Positions 63,346 to 64,000 of a stretch of 64,000 bases of DNA are shown here, piece by piece. Position 1 is the stretch's first letter, and each line of letters opens with the position of its first letter. The translations under genes and the position numbers were made by a program. The notes beneath the pieces are model-generated. The model searched no databases and was not told the DNA's origin. It was given only the letters and a program-made list of their open reading frames with translations. Source of the stretch: Candidatus Krumholzibacteriia bacterium (GTDB taxonomy: Bacteria > Krumholzibacteriota > Krumholzibacteriia > LZORAL124-64-63); assembly GCA_016744705.1 (NCBI GenBank), contig JADGDU010000022.1:1-64000 (forward strand). Reading direction: 5' to 3'.

Positions 63346-63858
63346 ATGGTGCCCAAACCCAGAATGAAGCCCAAATTCGTTATTCCTCTTGAGAAAAATG
63401 AAGAGGTGGTTTTTGAGCGTTTGGACCGGCTTCTCAAATCGCAACGATTTCCGGTCAATGGCCAAGTCCTCAAAAAACACGCATTTGTCCAATTACCCAA
63501 AGAAAAACGCTCCTTTCTTTCCCCTTATCTCAATCTTAGCCTGAAGAAACAGAACAACAAGATGCTTTTGGTGGGACGGTTTAGCCCTCACCCACATGTC
63601 TGGACCGGATTTATGCTTGTTTATAGCATTTTGGCCTTCATCGGGATTGGGGGGTTTGTTTATGGCTGGGCTCAAAGCCTCATTGGCGAATCTGCTATCA
63701 TGATGTGGGGCGGTCCCCTCAGCTTGGTGGTGATCGCCTTTGTTTATGGTGCTGCTTTGATCGGCCAGGGCTTAACTTCTGACGAGATGTATATTCTACG
63801 TAATGTTGTGGACCGGGCTGTTGAAAATTGCGACAAAGCACCAGAATCTTCGGCATAG
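63346..63858 (+). CDS. Hypothetical two-helix membrane protein
   Basis: 170 residues. A basic cytoplasmic N-terminal part (about 1-80, 'VIPLEKNEEVVFERLDRLLKSQRFPVNG', 'FLSPYLNLSLKKQNNKMLLVGRFSPHPHVW') precedes two membrane helices at about 83-107 ('GFMLVYSILAFIGIGGFVYGW') and 117-140 ('MMWGGPLSLVVIAFVYGAALIG'). The short C-terminal tail is 'VVDRAVENCDKAPESSA'. The layout recalls the small SRPBCC-like/GTP-binding-accessory membrane proteins of FCB bacteria, but I do not recognise a family. Stands alone. A small inverted repeat ACACT/AGTGT (63861-63875) follows the stop. Confidence 0.6.
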   Translation: MVPKPRMKPKFVIPLEKNEEVVFERLDRLLKSQRFPVNGQVLKKHAFVQLPKEKRSFLSPYLNLSLKKQNNKMLLVGRFSPHPHVWTGFMLVYSILAFIGIGGFVYGWAQSLIGESAIMMWGGPLSLVVIAFVYGAALIGQGLTSDEMYILRNVVDRAVENCDKAPESSA

Positions 63859-63875
63859 TACACTTTAAGAGTGTG

Positions 63876-64000
63876 TAACTCCTTTTATCTGAGGCATTAA
63901 ACGTTTTCCATCAACAAAGACCACAAAAAAGGTATGTTTTATCCCTTTTCAATTCTTCTCTTCTCAGCTAAATTGATAATCAATATCAATCTCTCCCTAA
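63876..64000. other. Right end of the window, no gene seen
   Basis: AT-rich sequence with no open frame of note; it may be the promoter region of the next gene outside the window. Confidence 0.3.

Noticed and set aside
1..64000. CRISPR arrays, insertion sequences, prophage genes
   Set aside because: No regularly spaced direct repeats, transposases, integrases or phage structural genes were seen.

Overview
The window comes from a Gram-negative (diderm) bacterium. TamA/TamB, a TonB-ExbB-ExbD system, a PorV-like outer-membrane barrel, an OmpA-like fragment and many Sec signal peptides all point to an outer membrane. Two large exported proteins end in the 'N-x-P-N-P-F-N-P' Ig-like C-terminal domain (FlgD-like / type IX sorting-like) that is common in the FCB superphylum and allied uncultured phyla. 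The tmRNA tag (DENNFALAA) is close to the Bacteroidetes-type GENNYALAA. I therefore favour an uncultured FCB-group bacterium; I cannot name the phylum from sequence alone. There are no prophage, IS or CRISPR signatures, and the gene content looks chromosomal.

Layout. 1-7.4 kb: tamA (3' part)-tamB, a convergent GlgX-type debranching enzyme and a PilZ protein. 7.7-18.9 kb: a three-gene translationally coupled cassette (giant repeat surface protein, PorV-like barrel, 1027-residue TPR protein) closed by a strong terminator. 19.1-21.6 kb: an RpfF-type fatty-acid signal (DSF) synthase and an RpfC-type hybrid sensor kinase, tail to tail with no gap. 21.8-23.2 kb: a membrane-anchored reductive-dehalogenase-family Fe-S protein. 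23.2-27.4 kb: a Ton operon (exbB-exbD-exbD-tonB-periplasmic protein) behind a good sigma-54 promoter. 27.6-35.2 kb: lipid kinase, TetR and TrmB-like regulators, TypA/BipA, an esterase, a PepSY-type protein and DinB. 35.5-39.8 kb: the complete saccharopine route of lysine degradation (LKR, SDH, aminoadipate-semialdehyde dehydrogenase). 40-42.3 kb: LemA/DUF2207 pair. 42.6-48.8 kb (minus strand): subtilisin/beta-helix exoprotease, then a rhodanese-DUF1573-chemoreceptor operon. 49-61.3 kb: PAP2 phosphatase, two giant proteins built on the PEP/pyruvate-synthase ATP-grasp domain that flank a glutamate dehydrogenase, a second chemoreceptor, and a second glutamate dehydrogenase. 61.3-64 kb: small membrane protein, a 26-bp perfect inverted repeat, tmRNA, a MOSC protein and an unknown membrane protein.

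How the genes fit together. Lysine breakdown by the saccharopine route yields two glutamates, and two different glutamate dehydrogenases are encoded 13 to 22 kb away. The dehydrogenase at 53 kb sits 3 bp from a protein with an ATP-grasp domain and a degenerate nucleotidyltransferase. Upstream lies a protein with two receiver-like domains fused to the same ATP-grasp domain. This cluster is my best candidate for an undescribed regulatory system acting on carbon/nitrogen flux. The RpfF/RpfC pair suggests cell-cell signalling through a diffusible fatty acid; a PilZ (c-di-GMP) protein is encoded 12 kb away, but no RpfG-type phosphodiesterase is in the window. The Ton operon is unusual in having one ExbD with the proton-carrying Asp and one with Asn at that place.
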